From positions 1-64,000 of the forward strand of contig JADLFX010000090.1 of the NCBI GenBank assembly GCA_020849665.1: a DNA stretch of 64,000 nucleotides, given 5' to 3'. The stretch comes from Planctomycetota bacterium (GTDB lineage Bacteria > Planctomycetota > UBA1135 > UBA2386). A program made the position numbers and the translations under genes. Of the stretch, positions 26,901-37,828 are shown piece by piece. Below the pieces are notes generated by a model. The model was not told the DNA's origin. It did not search any database and saw only the letters and a list, made by a program, of their open reading frames with translations. The number at the start of each line of letters is the position of its first letter. Position 1 is the first letter of the stretch.

Positions 26901-28415
26901 TCAGCGCGTGGGGATGCCGAGGCGCTGCATCCGGCTCTTCAGGCTGGACGGGGCCATTCCGAGCAGCTCCGCCGCGCCCCCGGTTCCGTAGAACTTGCCG
27001 CGCGTGTGGGCCAGCGTGCGCTCGATGTGCTCGCGCTGCACCTCGTCCAGGGTGGGCCAGGACGCGCCCTCCGCGCGCGCCTGCGGCTCGCGACCGCCGC
27101 CCACCCGGGGCAGTTCGTCCGCCGGGAGCTCCAGCGAGTCGCCGGAGTACACCAGCGCTCGCTCCACGAGATTGCGCAGTTCGCGCACGTTGCCGGGGTA
27201 CTCGCGCCGCTGCAGGGTGGCCAGCACTCCAGGGCGCACCGCGGGCTCGGGGCGCGCCATGCGCGCGCACGCGCTGGCCAGGAAGGCCCGCACCAGGAGG
27301 GGGATGTCCTCGCGGCGTTCCGCGAGCGACGGGACGCGCACCGGCAGGGCGACGAGCCGGTAGTAGAGATCGCGCCGGAACGCGCCGGCCTCCACCATCG
27401 CGTGCAGATCGCGATGCGTAGCGGCCACGATCCGCACGTCCGTGGCCACCGGCTCGTCGCTGCCCACGGGCACCACCTCGCGCTGATCGAGCGCGCGCAG
27501 CAGCTTGGCCTGCACGGGCAGGGTCAGCTCCCCCACCTCGTCCAGGAGCAGGGTTCCGCCGCCTGCCTTCACGAAGAGGCCCGGCCGGTCCTGCTCGGCG
27601 CCGGTGAACGCACCGCGCCGGTGGCCGAAGAGCTCGCTCTCCACGAGCGCCTCGGGCAGCGCCGCGCAGTTCACGGCCACGAACGGCCCCTCGGCGCGGG
27701 CGCTCATGCGGTGCAGGTGGCGGGCCAGCACCTCCTTGCCGGTGCCCGTCGCGCCGAGCAGCAGGACCGAGGCGTCCACCACGGCCGCACGCTCCACCTC
27801 GCGCAGGCAGGCACGGAACGCCGGCGACTCGCCGAGCGGCTGCAGCGCGCCGAGCCGGTCGAGGTCCGCGTCCAGGGCCTGGCTGCGGCGACGGAGGGCA
27901 TCGCTCAGACGCCGCACCTCGCTCTCGAGATGCATCCGGTGCAGGGCCGCCCCGACCAGGTCCGCGAGGTGCTGCAGGTCGGCGAGCAGCTCCTCCGGGG
28001 CGGCCGGCGCGGCGCGCAGGGCGACGTTCAGCGTGCCGAGCACGGCGCCGGCGCGGCGCGCGGGCAGGCAGAGGAACGCGCGCGCCCCCTGTGCCCGTAG
28101 CAGGTGCTCCTCCAGGAAGCGCGGCGTCCCGCCGGGGAGATCGAGGTTCACGTGCGGCTGGCCGGTGCGCACCACGTGCCCGTTGGCCGAGCCTTCGCGT
28201 GGCATGCGCGCGCCACCGCGCCCGGCCGGCCCCGCGGGATCGCCCGCGGTCTCGACCACCCTGAGGAAGGGGCCGCCGACCTCGACCGTCGCGACGCCCA
28301 GACGGAGCAGGGCCAGTTCCTCAGGCAGGGCGCGGGCCAGGGCCCAGAGCCCCGCCGCCAGGTCCGGCTCGGCGATCAGGGCCGTCGCGGCCGCCGCCAG
28401 GGAAGTGGAATGCAC
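26901..28415 (-). CDS. Sigma-54-dependent transcriptional activator with GAF sensor
   Basis: The 504-residue protein has an N-terminal GAF-like domain (about 1-165; FLCLPARRAGAVLGTLNVAL). An AAA+ domain follows, with Walker A LGATGTGKE near 219, the sigma-54 contact loop GAFTGA near 262 and Walker B GGTLLLDEVGEL near 278. A Fis-type helix-turn-helix lies at the end (GAAELLGMAPSSLKSRMQRL). The architecture matches NorR-like activators. It is divergent from a hemerythrin gene; two identical palindromes and a -24-like box lie between, so that gene is its likely target. The sensed signal (NO, oxygen or redox) is inferred from the target. Confidence 0.9.
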   Translation of the reverse strand: MHSTSLAAAATALIAEPDLAAGLWALARALPEELALLRLGVATVEVGGPFLRVVETAGDPAGPAGRGGARMPREGSANGHVVRTGQPHVNLDLPGGTPRFLEEHLLRAQGARAFLCLPARRAGAVLGTLNVALRAAPAAPEELLADLQHLADLVGAALHRMHLESEVRRLSDALRRRSQALDADLDRLGALQPLGESPAFRACLREVERAAVVDASVLLLGATGTGKEVLARHLHRMSARAEGPFVAVNCAALPEALVESELFGHRRGAFTGAEQDRPGLFVKAGGGTLLLDEVGELTLPVQAKLLRALDQREVVPVGSDEPVATDVRIVAATHRDLHAMVEAGAFRRDLYYRLVALPVRVPSLAERREDIPLLVRAFLASACARMARPEPAVRPGVLATLQRREYPGNVRELRNLVERALVYSGDSLELPADELPRVGGGREPQARAEGASWPTLDEVQREHIERTLAHTRGKFYGTGGAAELLGMAPSSLKSRMQRLGIPTR

Positions 28416-28428
28416 GCACGGACCCTAC

Positions 28429-28442
28429 CACGGCCGGCCGTG
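28429..28442. promoter_or_regulatory. Palindrome 1: probable activator-binding site
   Basis: CACGGCCGGCCGTG is a perfect 14-bp palindrome, 14 bp from the activator's ATG. Its centre is exactly 42 bp (four helical turns) from that of the second copy, so two activator units would bind on the same DNA face. Its position also suits autoregulation. Confidence 0.7.
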
Positions 28443-28468
28443 ATCGCACCCCGACTCCGTGCCAGGAA

Positions 28469-28486
28469 ACCACGGCCGGCCGTGGT
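28469..28486. promoter_or_regulatory. Palindrome 2: probable activator-binding site
   Basis: ACCACGGCCGGCCGTGGT is a perfect 18-bp palindrome containing the same 14-bp core as palindrome 1. It lies 62 bp upstream of the -24-like box at 28549, a usual distance for enhancer-type sites of sigma-54 activators. Confidence 0.7.
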
Positions 28487-28548
28487 CTCCGCCACGAGGA
28501 CGACACCGTAACCTCCTTAAACACCTAGGGTTGCTGTTTGTCCCTCTG

Positions 28549-28565
28549 CTGGCACGGATTTCGAA
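28549..28565 (+). promoter_or_regulatory. Candidate sigma-54 promoter of the hemerythrin gene
   Basis: TGGCACG followed by four bases and TTCGA compares with the consensus TGGCACG-N4-TTGCA. The -24 half is perfect and correctly spaced, but the invariant GC of the -12 half reads CG. The position (24 bp before ATG 28589) and the adjacent sigma-54 activator support it; the -12 mismatch keeps it tentative. Confidence 0.45.
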
Positions 28566-28588
28566 TAGCCAGCCCTCAGGAGATTCCA

Positions 28589-29248
28589 ATGTCCACTCAG
28601 CCAACGACCAAGGGCGCCTGCCACGCCGACGCCGGCACGACGCTTCCCCCGCATCCCGTAGACACCCTCATGCAGGAGCACGAGGTCATCCTCGCCGTGC
28701 TCGAGGCCATGGAGACCCAGGCCAAGGCTCTCGCCGCCGGCACCGCCATCGACGCGCCGTTCTGGCGGGACGCCATCGAGTTCCTCCGCAACTTCGCCGA
28801 CGCGTGCCACCACGGCAAGGAGGAGGGCTGCCTGTTCCCGGCGATGGTCCAGCGCGGCGTCCCCGACACGGGTGGCCCGGTGGGCGTGATGAAGCTGGAG
28901 CACGTCGAGGGCCGTGGCTTCATCGCCGACATGGCCAAGGCCGTCGACCAGTCCAACGCCGCGGCGTTGCGTCGCGCGGCGTACGACTACATCACGCTGC
29001 TGCGCGCCCACATCGACAAGGAGAACCACATCCTCTTCGTGATCGCACGCAACGTCCTCCAGGGCCCGGACGCGGGCGCGGTGCTCGCCGGCTACGCCGA
29101 GGTGGAGCGCAAGGTCGGCGACGGCGAGCACTGCCGCTGGCTCGGCGTGGCCGAGAGCCTCTGCGCCGCGAGCGGCGTGGACATGGCCCGCAGCCGCAGC
29201 ACCGGCGCGTGGCTGGGCGGCGGCTGCTGCGGCCACCACGAGCACTGA
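28589..29248 (+). CDS. Hemerythrin-domain (HHE) protein
   Basis: The 219-residue protein folds as a four-helix bundle that carries a di-iron site for oxygen, NO or iron handling. Ligand-type residues are visible in order: the first helix LMQEHEVIL (His31), ADACHHGKEEGCLFP near residue 72, KLEHVEGRGFI near 100 and AHIDKENHILF near 140. The C-terminus is a Gly/Cys/His tail (GGGCCGHHEH) that could bind additional metal. An AGGAG Shine-Dalgarno lies 8 bp before ATG. It lacks the ScdA domain of YtfE-type repair proteins. Divergent sigma-54 control suggests stress induction. Confidence 0.88.
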   Translation: MSTQPTTKGACHADAGTTLPPHPVDTLMQEHEVILAVLEAMETQAKALAAGTAIDAPFWRDAIEFLRNFADACHHGKEEGCLFPAMVQRGVPDTGGPVGVMKLEHVEGRGFIADMAKAVDQSNAAALRRAAYDYITLLRAHIDKENHILFVIARNVLQGPDAGAVLAGYAEVERKVGDGEHCRWLGVAESLCAASGVDMARSRSTGAWLGGGCCGHHEH

Positions 29249-29533
29249 GGTCTGCGACGCCGCCCGACATCGACCGCCGTGTCGGAGGCACGCGGCGTGG
29301 GGCGGCCGGGCGGCGCCCCTGGGTTCCCTCGCCTCCCTGCGCGGCTCCCCCGTGAGCGGCGCCTCCAGCCAGGGCCGCGCTCCCCGGTGCCCCGCCAGGC
29401 GCGGAGCTGCCGGGCACCCTCACGCCCTGCTGCGCCCGGCCGATTCGATGCGGTCGAGCGCACGGGCGGGTGATTGTCGTCTTGCGCAGAGACACCCATC
29501 ATCTGCCCCTCGACTCTCGTAGGAGCCCACGCC

Positions 29534-31180
29534 ATGCAAAGACTTCCGCGTTCCTTCCTTCTCGCCGCCCTGGCCGCGGCGCCTCTCTCGGCCCAACTGG
29601 TCGTCCCGTCCTCCCTCTACCCCACGGTGCAGTCGGCGATCGACGCCGTGACCCCGAACGGCACGATCCTGGTCCTGGCCGGCACCTACAACGAGAACCT
29701 CGACTGCAAGGGCAAGGCCTTCACGCTGCGCGCGGTGAGCGGTCCCATGCTCACCATCCTCAACGGCGGCGCCACGGCGCCGGTGATCGCGATGCGCACG
29801 GGCGAGACGCGCAGCACCATCGTGGAGGGCTTCACGATCAAGAACGGCAAGGCCACCGTGCCCAACACCTCGGGCACCCCGCTGCCGGTGACCGGCGGCG
29901 GCATCCAGCTCTGGGGCGCGTCGCCGACGATCCGCAAGTGCTGGATCCGCGAGAACACCACCGCGGCGTACGGAGCCGGCATCGGCGGCACGCCCTCGAC
30001 CACGGCGGTCGCGCCGCTCATCGAGGACTGCCGGATCGACGACAACCTCGCCCAGGGCCTGTCGTACGCCTCCGGCGCCGGCGTGGGCATTCTCGGGTTC
30101 AGCACGGGCGCGGTCGCGGGCGTCCCGGAGATCCGGCGCTGCTCGTTCGTGCGCAACGTCGCCCAACAGCGCGGGGCAGGCGCGTACTTCGGCTACAACC
30201 AGAGCGCGCTGATCGAGGACTGCGTGTTCACCGCCAACGCCACGATCGCCACGGGCACCAGCCTGGAGGGCGGCGGCGCGATCTTCTACGGCCTCAACTC
30301 GGTCGGCATCGTGCGCAACTGCCGCATCTTCGGGAACTCCAGCGGCGGCAACGGCGGCGGGGTGAAGTACTTCAACGTCACCGGTCTCTCGCTGGTGAAC
30401 AACACCATCGCGAACAACACGGGCGGCGGCATCGCTGGGTTCGCCAACACGGGCGCGTTCGGCATCAATGTGAGCGCCAACCTGCGCAACTGCATCCTGT
30501 GGAACAACAGCGGTGGTGAGGTGGCGCTCACCGGCCTCGGCCAGGGCAGCATCCCGCCCACCGTCACGATCGACTACAGCGTGGTGACCGGCGGGTACGC
30601 CGGCACCGGCAACCTCGCGAGCGACCCGCTGCTCGCCAACGGCCTCTCCGACAACCTGCGTCTGCTGCCGGGCTCGCCGGCGATCGACAAGGGCGACAAC
30701 GCGGCCGCCAACCTCCCGGCCAGGGACTTCGAAGGCGATCCGCGCCAGGTCGGCCCCGCGGTCGACATCGGAGCCGACGAACACGTGCCGGGCGCCGTGC
30801 TGCTCTACGGCAGCCGCGGCACGATCTCGCTGGCCGCGCCGGGCACCACGACCTTCACCCTCAACGGTGGCTCCGGACGGGCCGGCATGGCGTACGCCAT
30901 CCTGATGGGCTTCTCCGGCACCTATCCGGGGGTGGACCTCCTGGGCCTGCACCTGCCGCTCAACATCGACCCGGCGCTCACGCTGGGCATCACCGCGTTC
31001 CCGAGCTTCCAGGGCTCGCTCAGCGGGTCCGGCATCGCCACCGCCACCATGCCGCTCGGCGCCGGCCCGCTGCCTCCCGGCCTGCTCACCGAGGAGATGA
31101 GCTTCGCGGCGGTGGTCCTGGGAGCAGGCCCGTCGCTGAACGCGTTCAGCAACGACGAGACCCACCGCTTCGCCCAGTGA
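29534..31180 (+). CDS. Secreted right-handed beta-helix protein
   Basis: The 548-residue protein has a signal peptide (RSFLLAALAAAPLSAQ). It then shows a parallel beta-helix with regular coils of about 22-30 residues: YPTVQSAIDAVTPNGTILV at the cap, then units with N-rich turns such as IVEGFTIKNGKA, IRKCWIRENT, IEDCRIDDN, IRRCSFVRN and LVNNTIANNT. A choice-of-anchor-Q-like segment follows (SPAIDKGDN..DIGADEHV). Such folds are common in polysaccharide-active or surface proteins; no catalytic residues are recognisable. The final 120 residues resemble, weakly, the C-terminal module of the other secreted proteins. An AGGAG ribosome site precedes ATG. Confidence 0.8.
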   Translation: MQRLPRSFLLAALAAAPLSAQLVVPSSLYPTVQSAIDAVTPNGTILVLAGTYNENLDCKGKAFTLRAVSGPMLTILNGGATAPVIAMRTGETRSTIVEGFTIKNGKATVPNTSGTPLPVTGGGIQLWGASPTIRKCWIRENTTAAYGAGIGGTPSTTAVAPLIEDCRIDDNLAQGLSYASGAGVGILGFSTGAVAGVPEIRRCSFVRNVAQQRGAGAYFGYNQSALIEDCVFTANATIATGTSLEGGGAIFYGLNSVGIVRNCRIFGNSSGGNGGGVKYFNVTGLSLVNNTIANNTGGGIAGFANTGAFGINVSANLRNCILWNNSGGEVALTGLGQGSIPPTVTIDYSVVTGGYAGTGNLASDPLLANGLSDNLRLLPGSPAIDKGDNAAANLPARDFEGDPRQVGPAVDIGADEHVPGAVLLYGSRGTISLAAPGTTTFTLNGGSGRAGMAYAILMGFSGTYPGVDLLGLHLPLNIDPALTLGITAFPSFQGSLSGSGIATATMPLGAGPLPPGLLTEEMSFAAVVLGAGPSLNAFSNDETHRFAQ

Positions 31181-31207
31181 CGGCCGCCGCGCCCTGCGCG
31201 CGCCGGC

Positions 31208-33079
<1,872 letters not shown>

Positions 33080-33377
33080 GCGAGGCGGAGCGGGATTCTA
33101 GCCCGGGCTGCCTCGCACGCTCCGGCGCCAACCGGCCCGAGGCCGCGCGCCGGCGGGGCAGACGCCCGCGGCACCCGACGGCTGGGTGCGGCCGCCCGCC
33201 GGGCCTTCCGATGCGTCCGGTCGGCAGCGCGGCAGGCGGAGAACGCCACGCCCCGCGGGCCGGGGCCGGTCCCGCCCTGGGCGCCCGGCGCTCGCCGGAC
33301 AGGAACGGCCGCGCCGCGTCGCGAACCGCCAGCGGGGGCGGCGCGGCCCCGTGCCCTTGGCCCCTAGAATCCCCGCG

Positions 33378-34733
33378 ATGGATCCGACCCCCCGCGTACC
33401 AGCATGGCTCCTGGTGATGAACCTGCTGCTGGCCGCAGCGGTCGGCATCCTCGGCACCCAGGTCTGGGTCCTCTCGTCGCGGGGTCTGCCCGCGAAGGAG
33501 TTGGAGGCCCTGAGCCTGGTGCACCGCCAGATCCTGGAGAGCTACGTCGAGCCCCAGGAGGGCGGGCGACTGCTCGACCGCGCCATCGAAGGCATGGTGC
33601 GCACCCTGGACCGCTGGAGCGCGTACATCCCGCCCGAGCGCGTCGCCGGATTCGAAGAGGAGAACCGCGGGGCCTACACAGGGATCGGGCTCCTGCTCGC
33701 CCCGGGCCTGGGCGCGACCGTCCTCTTCCCGTTCCCCGGCTCCCCCGCGGAACGCGCCGGCATCCGCGTGGGCGACCGCATCGTGCAGGTCGACGGAACG
33801 GAACTCGCCGGCATCGACCCGGCCCGCCTCGTGCAGGAGGCGCAGAAGGTGCTGCGCGGACCCGCCGGCACGCGCTTGCGGCTAACGGTGGAGCGCGAAG
33901 GCACGCAGCTGGAGCTGGAGGCAGAGCGGGCCGAGGTGCGCCGCAGGAGCGTCCGCTGGATCCGCCTGATCGACACGGAGCACAGAGTCGGCTACCTGCA
34001 CGTCACCGCGTTCCAGCAGGACACCGTGGCCGAGGTCGACGCCGCGCTGCAGGAACTGCTTCGGCAGGGCGCGCGCGCGGTGGTCCTCGACCTGCGCTTC
34101 AACACCGGCGGCCTCCTCGACCAGGCCATCCTGCTCGCCAACCGCTTCCTGCCCAAGGGCAACCTGTGCAGCACGCGCCGGCGCGATAGGGACACGCTGG
34201 AGGCCCACGACGCCCGCCCGCAGGAGTGCCGCCACCCCGAGCTGCCGGTCGTGCTCCTGGTCAACGAGGAGACGGCCAGTGCCAGCGAGGTCGTGGCCGG
34301 CGCCCTGCAGGACCACGCGCGGGCGCGGCTGGTCGGCACGCGCACGTACGGCAAGGGCGTGGTCCAGACGATCTACCGCTGGAAGAGCCTCGACTTCCGC
34401 CTCCGCCTCACCACGGCGCACTACTACACGCCCAAGGGCCGCAACATCCAGCGCGGCTCCGGCGCCGAGTCCCGCCCGCAGGATCCGGGCGCGCGCGGCG
34501 GGATCCCCGCGGACGTGGTCGTGGAACTCGGCAAGGAGCAGAACGAACGCGTGCGCGGCGGCCTCGGCGCCACCGAGATCCCGGAGCGCTACCGCGAGCA
34601 GGTGGCGGCGTTCGCCCAAACCAGCGGGGTGCGGCTGGAGCAGCCGCTGCCGCCCGCGGAGGACCCGCAACTGCGCGCCGCGGTCGAGCTGGCCGCCGGG
34701 ACGGGCCCCGCGACCCGGGAGGGCGGCAGGTGA
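33378..34733 (+). CDS. S41-family C-terminal processing peptidase
   Basis: The 451-residue protein has an N-terminal membrane anchor (LLVMNLLLAAAVGILGT, about 11-27), then a PDZ domain (GSPAERAGIRVGDRIVQVDG near 131-150) and the S41 protease core. The Ser-Lys dyad is visible as ETASASEV (Ser301) and TYGKGVVQT (Lys326), with the 25-residue spacing usual for CtpA-type enzymes. It trims or degrades periplasmic proteins. A TAGAAT -10-like box ends 7 bp before the ATG, so the message could be leaderless. It is the first gene of the coupled run ctp-tsaD-larB-carA. Confidence 0.93.
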   Translation: MDPTPRVPAWLLVMNLLLAAAVGILGTQVWVLSSRGLPAKELEALSLVHRQILESYVEPQEGGRLLDRAIEGMVRTLDRWSAYIPPERVAGFEEENRGAYTGIGLLLAPGLGATVLFPFPGSPAERAGIRVGDRIVQVDGTELAGIDPARLVQEAQKVLRGPAGTRLRLTVEREGTQLELEAERAEVRRRSVRWIRLIDTEHRVGYLHVTAFQQDTVAEVDAALQELLRQGARAVVLDLRFNTGGLLDQAILLANRFLPKGNLCSTRRRDRDTLEAHDARPQECRHPELPVVLLVNEETASASEVVAGALQDHARARLVGTRTYGKGVVQTIYRWKSLDFRLRLTTAHYYTPKGRNIQRGSGAESRPQDPGARGGIPADVVVELGKEQNERVRGGLGATEIPERYREQVAAFAQTSGVRLEQPLPPAEDPQLRAAVELAAGTGPATREGGR

Positions 34734-35770
34734 GCAGCCTGGTGCTCGGGATCGAGAGCTCGTGCGACGAAACCGCCGCCGCGGTGGTCCGCGACGGGCG
34801 CGAGGTGCTGTGCAACGTGGTGCACTCGCAGAACGAGCTGCACAAGCGCTGGCGCGGCGTGGTGCCCGAGGTGGCCAGCCGCAGCCACACCAGCCGCATC
34901 CTCCCGATCGTGGCCCAGGCCCTGGAGCAGGCGCAGGTACGGCCCGGGCAGCTCGCCGCCGTCGCGGTCACGCACCGCCCCGGCCTGATCGGCTGCCTCC
35001 TGGTGGGGATGGCAGCCGCCAAGTCGCTGAGCTGGCTGCACGGCCTGCCGCTGGTGGCCGTCGACCACATCCAGGCGCACGTGCACGTGGCGTTCATGGT
35101 CGAGCCCGCGCTGCCGCTCCCGGCCGTCAACCTGGTGGCCTCCGGAGGGCACACCGCGCTCTACCTCGTGCACGAGCCGGGGCGAGCCGAGCGGATCGGC
35201 ACCACCCGCGACGACGCCGCGGGCGAGGCCCTCGACAAGGCCGCCGCGATCCTGGGGCTGGGCTACCCTGGCGGCCCGGCGATCGAGGCCGCCGCCCAGG
35301 GCGGCGATCCGCGCGCGGTGCGCTTCCCGTTGCCCTTGCGCCACGCCGAGCACCTCGACTTCTCGTTCAGCGGCGTGAAGACCGCCCTGCTCTACCACCT
35401 GCGCGGCAACGCGCTGGAACGCCCGATGCCGGCCCTCGACGCGGCCCAGGTCCGCGACCTCGCCGCGTCCTATCAGCACGCAGTGGTCACCACCCTCGTG
35501 GGCAAGCTCGCGCGCGCGGTGCGCGCCGTCGGTGCCCGCGCCGTGGCGATCGGCGGCGGGGTGGCCCGCAACCAGCTCCTGCGGCGGCGGATCGCCGAGG
35601 AGCCGGCCCTGCGCGGCGTGCGGGTCGTGTTCCCGCCCCTGGATCTGTGCTCCGACAACGGCGCGATGGTCGCCGGCCTGGGGACGCTGCTCCTGGCCCA
35701 GGGCAAGGTCGCGGACCTGGACCTGGCCGCCGCGGCCACGGCACGCCGGACCGCTCAGGAGGCCTCGTGA
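34730..35770 (+). CDS. tsaD: tRNA N6-adenosine threonylcarbamoyltransferase
   Basis: TsaD transfers threonylcarbamoyl to A37 of ANN-decoding tRNAs. The 346-residue product has all family marks: LGIESSCDETAAAVV at the start, EVASRSHTSRI, the metal-binding VDHIQAHVHVA (H-x3-H), VASGGHTALYLV, TRDDAAGEALDKAA and AIGGGVARNQLL. GTG at 34730 overlaps the stop of the upstream protease gene (GTGA), so the start is well set by context and homology. Length is normal. Confidence 0.96.
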   Translation: MSSLVLGIESSCDETAAAVVRDGREVLCNVVHSQNELHKRWRGVVPEVASRSHTSRILPIVAQALEQAQVRPGQLAAVAVTHRPGLIGCLLVGMAAAKSLSWLHGLPLVAVDHIQAHVHVAFMVEPALPLPAVNLVASGGHTALYLVHEPGRAERIGTTRDDAAGEALDKAAAILGLGYPGGPAIEAAAQGGDPRAVRFPLPLRHAEHLDFSFSGVKTALLYHLRGNALERPMPALDAAQVRDLAASYQHAVVTTLVGKLARAVRAVGARAVAIGGGVARNQLLRRRIAEEPALRGVRVVFPPLDLCSDNGAMVAGLGTLLLAQGKVADLDLAAAATARRTAQEAS

Positions 35771-36528
35771 CCGGGCCGCGCCGCGAGGCCGAGCTGCGCG
35801 CGCTCCTGGACCAGGTGCGCAGCGGCGCCCTGGACGTGGAGGCCGCGCTGGCCCGCCTGCGGGGCGGCCAGGACCTGGGCTTCGCGGTGGTCGACCACGA
35901 CCGCCTGCGCCGCTGCGGCTTCGCCGAGGTCGTCTACTGCCAGGGCAAGACGCCGGATCAGGCGGCACAGGTGGCCGCCGAGATCCGCCGCCGGGCACCC
36001 CGGGTGCTCCTCACCCGCGCCACGGCGGAGCACCACGCGGCGGTGCACGCGCTCCTGCCGGACGCGACGTGGCACGCCGTGGCGCGGTGCATCACCTCGG
36101 ATCCCGAGCCCCTGCCCTGCGTGGGCCGCGTGGCCCTCGTGGCGGCCGGCACCTCCGATCTCCCGGTCCTGGAGGAGGCCCGGGTCACGGCCTCGATCCT
36201 GGGCGCGGCAGTCGAGAGCTTCGTCGACCTGGGCGTCGCCGGCCTGCACCGTCTGCTGGCCCGGTTGCCGGAGATCCGCCGCGCGCGCGTCGTGGTGGTG
36301 GCCGCGGGGATGGAGGGAGCCCTGCCCTCGGTGCTCGCCGGCCTCCTCGACCGGCCGGTGATCGCGGTGCCCACCAGCCAGGGCTACGGCGCCCATTTCG
36401 GCGGGCTCGCGCCCCTGCTCGCCATGCTCAACGCGTGCGCGGCCGGCGTCTCGGTGGTGAACATTGACAACGGCTTCGGCGCGGGCTACCTAGCCGCGCT
36501 CATCAACCGAGGACCCGACACACCTTGA
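35767..36528 (+). CDS. larB: LarB-type nicotinic acid dinucleotide carboxylase (nickel-pincer cofactor biosynthesis)
   Basis: LarB carboxylates and hydrolyses NaAD, the first step to the nickel-pincer nucleotide of lactate racemase-type enzymes. The 253-residue protein has the family's AIR-carboxylase-like core: [10 protein letters not shown] near 58, ITSDPEPLP near 113, [15 protein letters not shown], and the C-terminal [19 protein letters not shown] with [13 protein letters not shown]. The GTG start overlaps the tsaD stop (GTGA). larC, larE and larA are not in the window, so it is an orphan here, coupled to housekeeping genes instead. Confidence 0.93.
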   Translation: MTGPRREAELRALLDQVRSGALDVEAALARLRGGQDLGFAVVDHDRLRRCGFAEVVYCQGKTPDQAAQVAAEIRRRAPRVLLTRATAEHHAAVHALLPDATWHAVARCITSDPEPLPCVGRVALVAAGTSDLPVLEEARVTASILGAAVESFVDLGVAGLHRLLARLPEIRRARVVVVAAGMEGALPSVLAGLLDRPVIAVPTSQGYGAHFGGLAPLLAMLNACAAGVSVVNIDNGFGAGYLAALINRGPDTP

Positions 36529-37667
36529 TGCAGAATCGATTCCGACCCGGCCGACTCGTCCTGGAGGACGGCACCGTCTTGCGCGGCCGCTCGTTCGGAG
36601 CCCCGGTGGAGACCATCGGCGAGCTGGTCTTCAACACCTCGATGATCGGCTACCAGGAGATCCTCACGGACCCCTCGTACCGCGGCCAGACGGTGCTGCT
36701 CACCCAGCCGCACATCGGCAACTACGGCGTGAACAGCGAGGACGAGGAGTCCGGGCATCTCTGGCTCAGCGGCCTGATCGTGCGCGAGGCCACCTCGCGC
36801 TCCTCGAACTTCCGCTCCGGCGGCGAGCTCGCCGACTACCTCGTGCAGCACGGCGTGCCGGCCATCGACCAGGTCGACACCAGGATGATCACGCGGCGCG
36901 TGCGCACCGGCGGCGCCCTCAAGGTGATGCTCACCGACGACGCAACCTCGCCCGACGAGGTGCTGGTGCAGAAGGTGCGCGGCGCACCCTCGGTGAGCGA
37001 CGTCGACCACGTGCGCGCGGTCACCACGCAGCAGGTGACCACGTGGACCAAGGGCCAGGAGTCGCCGTTCGGCACGAAGCCGCCGCAGGCCGGGCCCGAG
37101 GCCAAACGGCTGCCGATCGTCGCCTACGACTTCGGCGCCAAGCGCAACATCTTCCGCTCGCTGGTCGAGTCCGGCTTCGACGTCACGGTGGTGCCCGCCG
37201 ACACGCCCGCCGAGGCCGTGCTGGAGCGCAAGCCGGCGGGCGTGTTCCTGAGCAACGGCCCCGGCGACCCGGCCCTCCTCGACTACGCCGTAAAGGCTGC
37301 CGGCGCACTGGTGCGCAAGGTCCCGGTGTTCGGCATCTGCCTGGGCCACCAGATCCTCGGGCAGGTGTTCGGAGCCAAGACCTTCAAGATGAAGTTCGGC
37401 CACCACGGCGGCAATCAGCCGGTGATGGACCTCACCACCGAGAAGGTGGAGATCACCGCCCAGAACCACTCGTTCGCGGTCGACCCTGCGCGCCTCCCCG
37501 ACAGCGTCAAGGTCACCCACGTGAACCTGAACGACCGCACCGTCGAGGGCCTCGCGCACAAGGAGCTGCCGGTGTTCTCGGTGCAGTACCACCCCGAGGC
37601 CGCGCCCGGCCCGCACGATTCGCTGTATCTCTTCGCGCGGTTCCGGGAGCTGCTCACCCGCGCTTGA
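36528..37667 (+). CDS. carA: Carbamoyl-phosphate synthase small (glutaminase) subunit
   Basis: CarA supplies ammonia from glutamine to CarB for carbamoyl phosphate, feeding pyrimidine and arginine synthesis. The 379-residue product has the CPSase N-terminal domain ([18 protein letters not shown] near 40) and a class I amidotransferase domain with the nucleophile in [12 protein letters not shown] (about residue 268) and the His/Glu pair in [11 protein letters not shown] near 352. ATG at 36528 shares one base with the larB stop (TGATG). carB is not adjacent. No PyrR or arginine-box leader is seen because the gene is internal to an operon. Confidence 0.96.
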   Translation: MQNRFRPGRLVLEDGTVLRGRSFGAPVETIGELVFNTSMIGYQEILTDPSYRGQTVLLTQPHIGNYGVNSEDEESGHLWLSGLIVREATSRSSNFRSGGELADYLVQHGVPAIDQVDTRMITRRVRTGGALKVMLTDDATSPDEVLVQKVRGAPSVSDVDHVRAVTTQQVTTWTKGQESPFGTKPPQAGPEAKRLPIVAYDFGAKRNIFRSLVESGFDVTVVPADTPAEAVLERKPAGVFLSNGPGDPALLDYAVKAAGALVRKVPVFGICLGHQILGQVFGAKTFKMKFGHHGGNQPVMDLTTEKVEITAQNHSFAVDPARLPDSVKVTHVNLNDRTVEGLAHKELPVFSVQYHPEAAPGPHDSLYLFARFRELLTRA

Positions 37668-37828
37668 CCGCTCGGTCGGGGGTCCCGAGCCCAGGGTAGG
37701 CGTCGGTATCGATTCGCCTCGATTCCCGCTCCCTCTCCCGACCTCAGCCGCGTGAGGCGTCCCCTCGTCGGGGCACATCCCGCCTGCCGCGAGTGCGGGT
37801 CTCCTGCCCGCTCCGTCCTGTCCTCGCC

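Noticed and set aside
35767..36528. PurE (AIR carboxylase) for the gene between tsaD and carA.
   Set aside because: The length (253) and the C-terminal [13 protein letters not shown] pattern are those of LarB; PurE is about 165 residues and lacks it.
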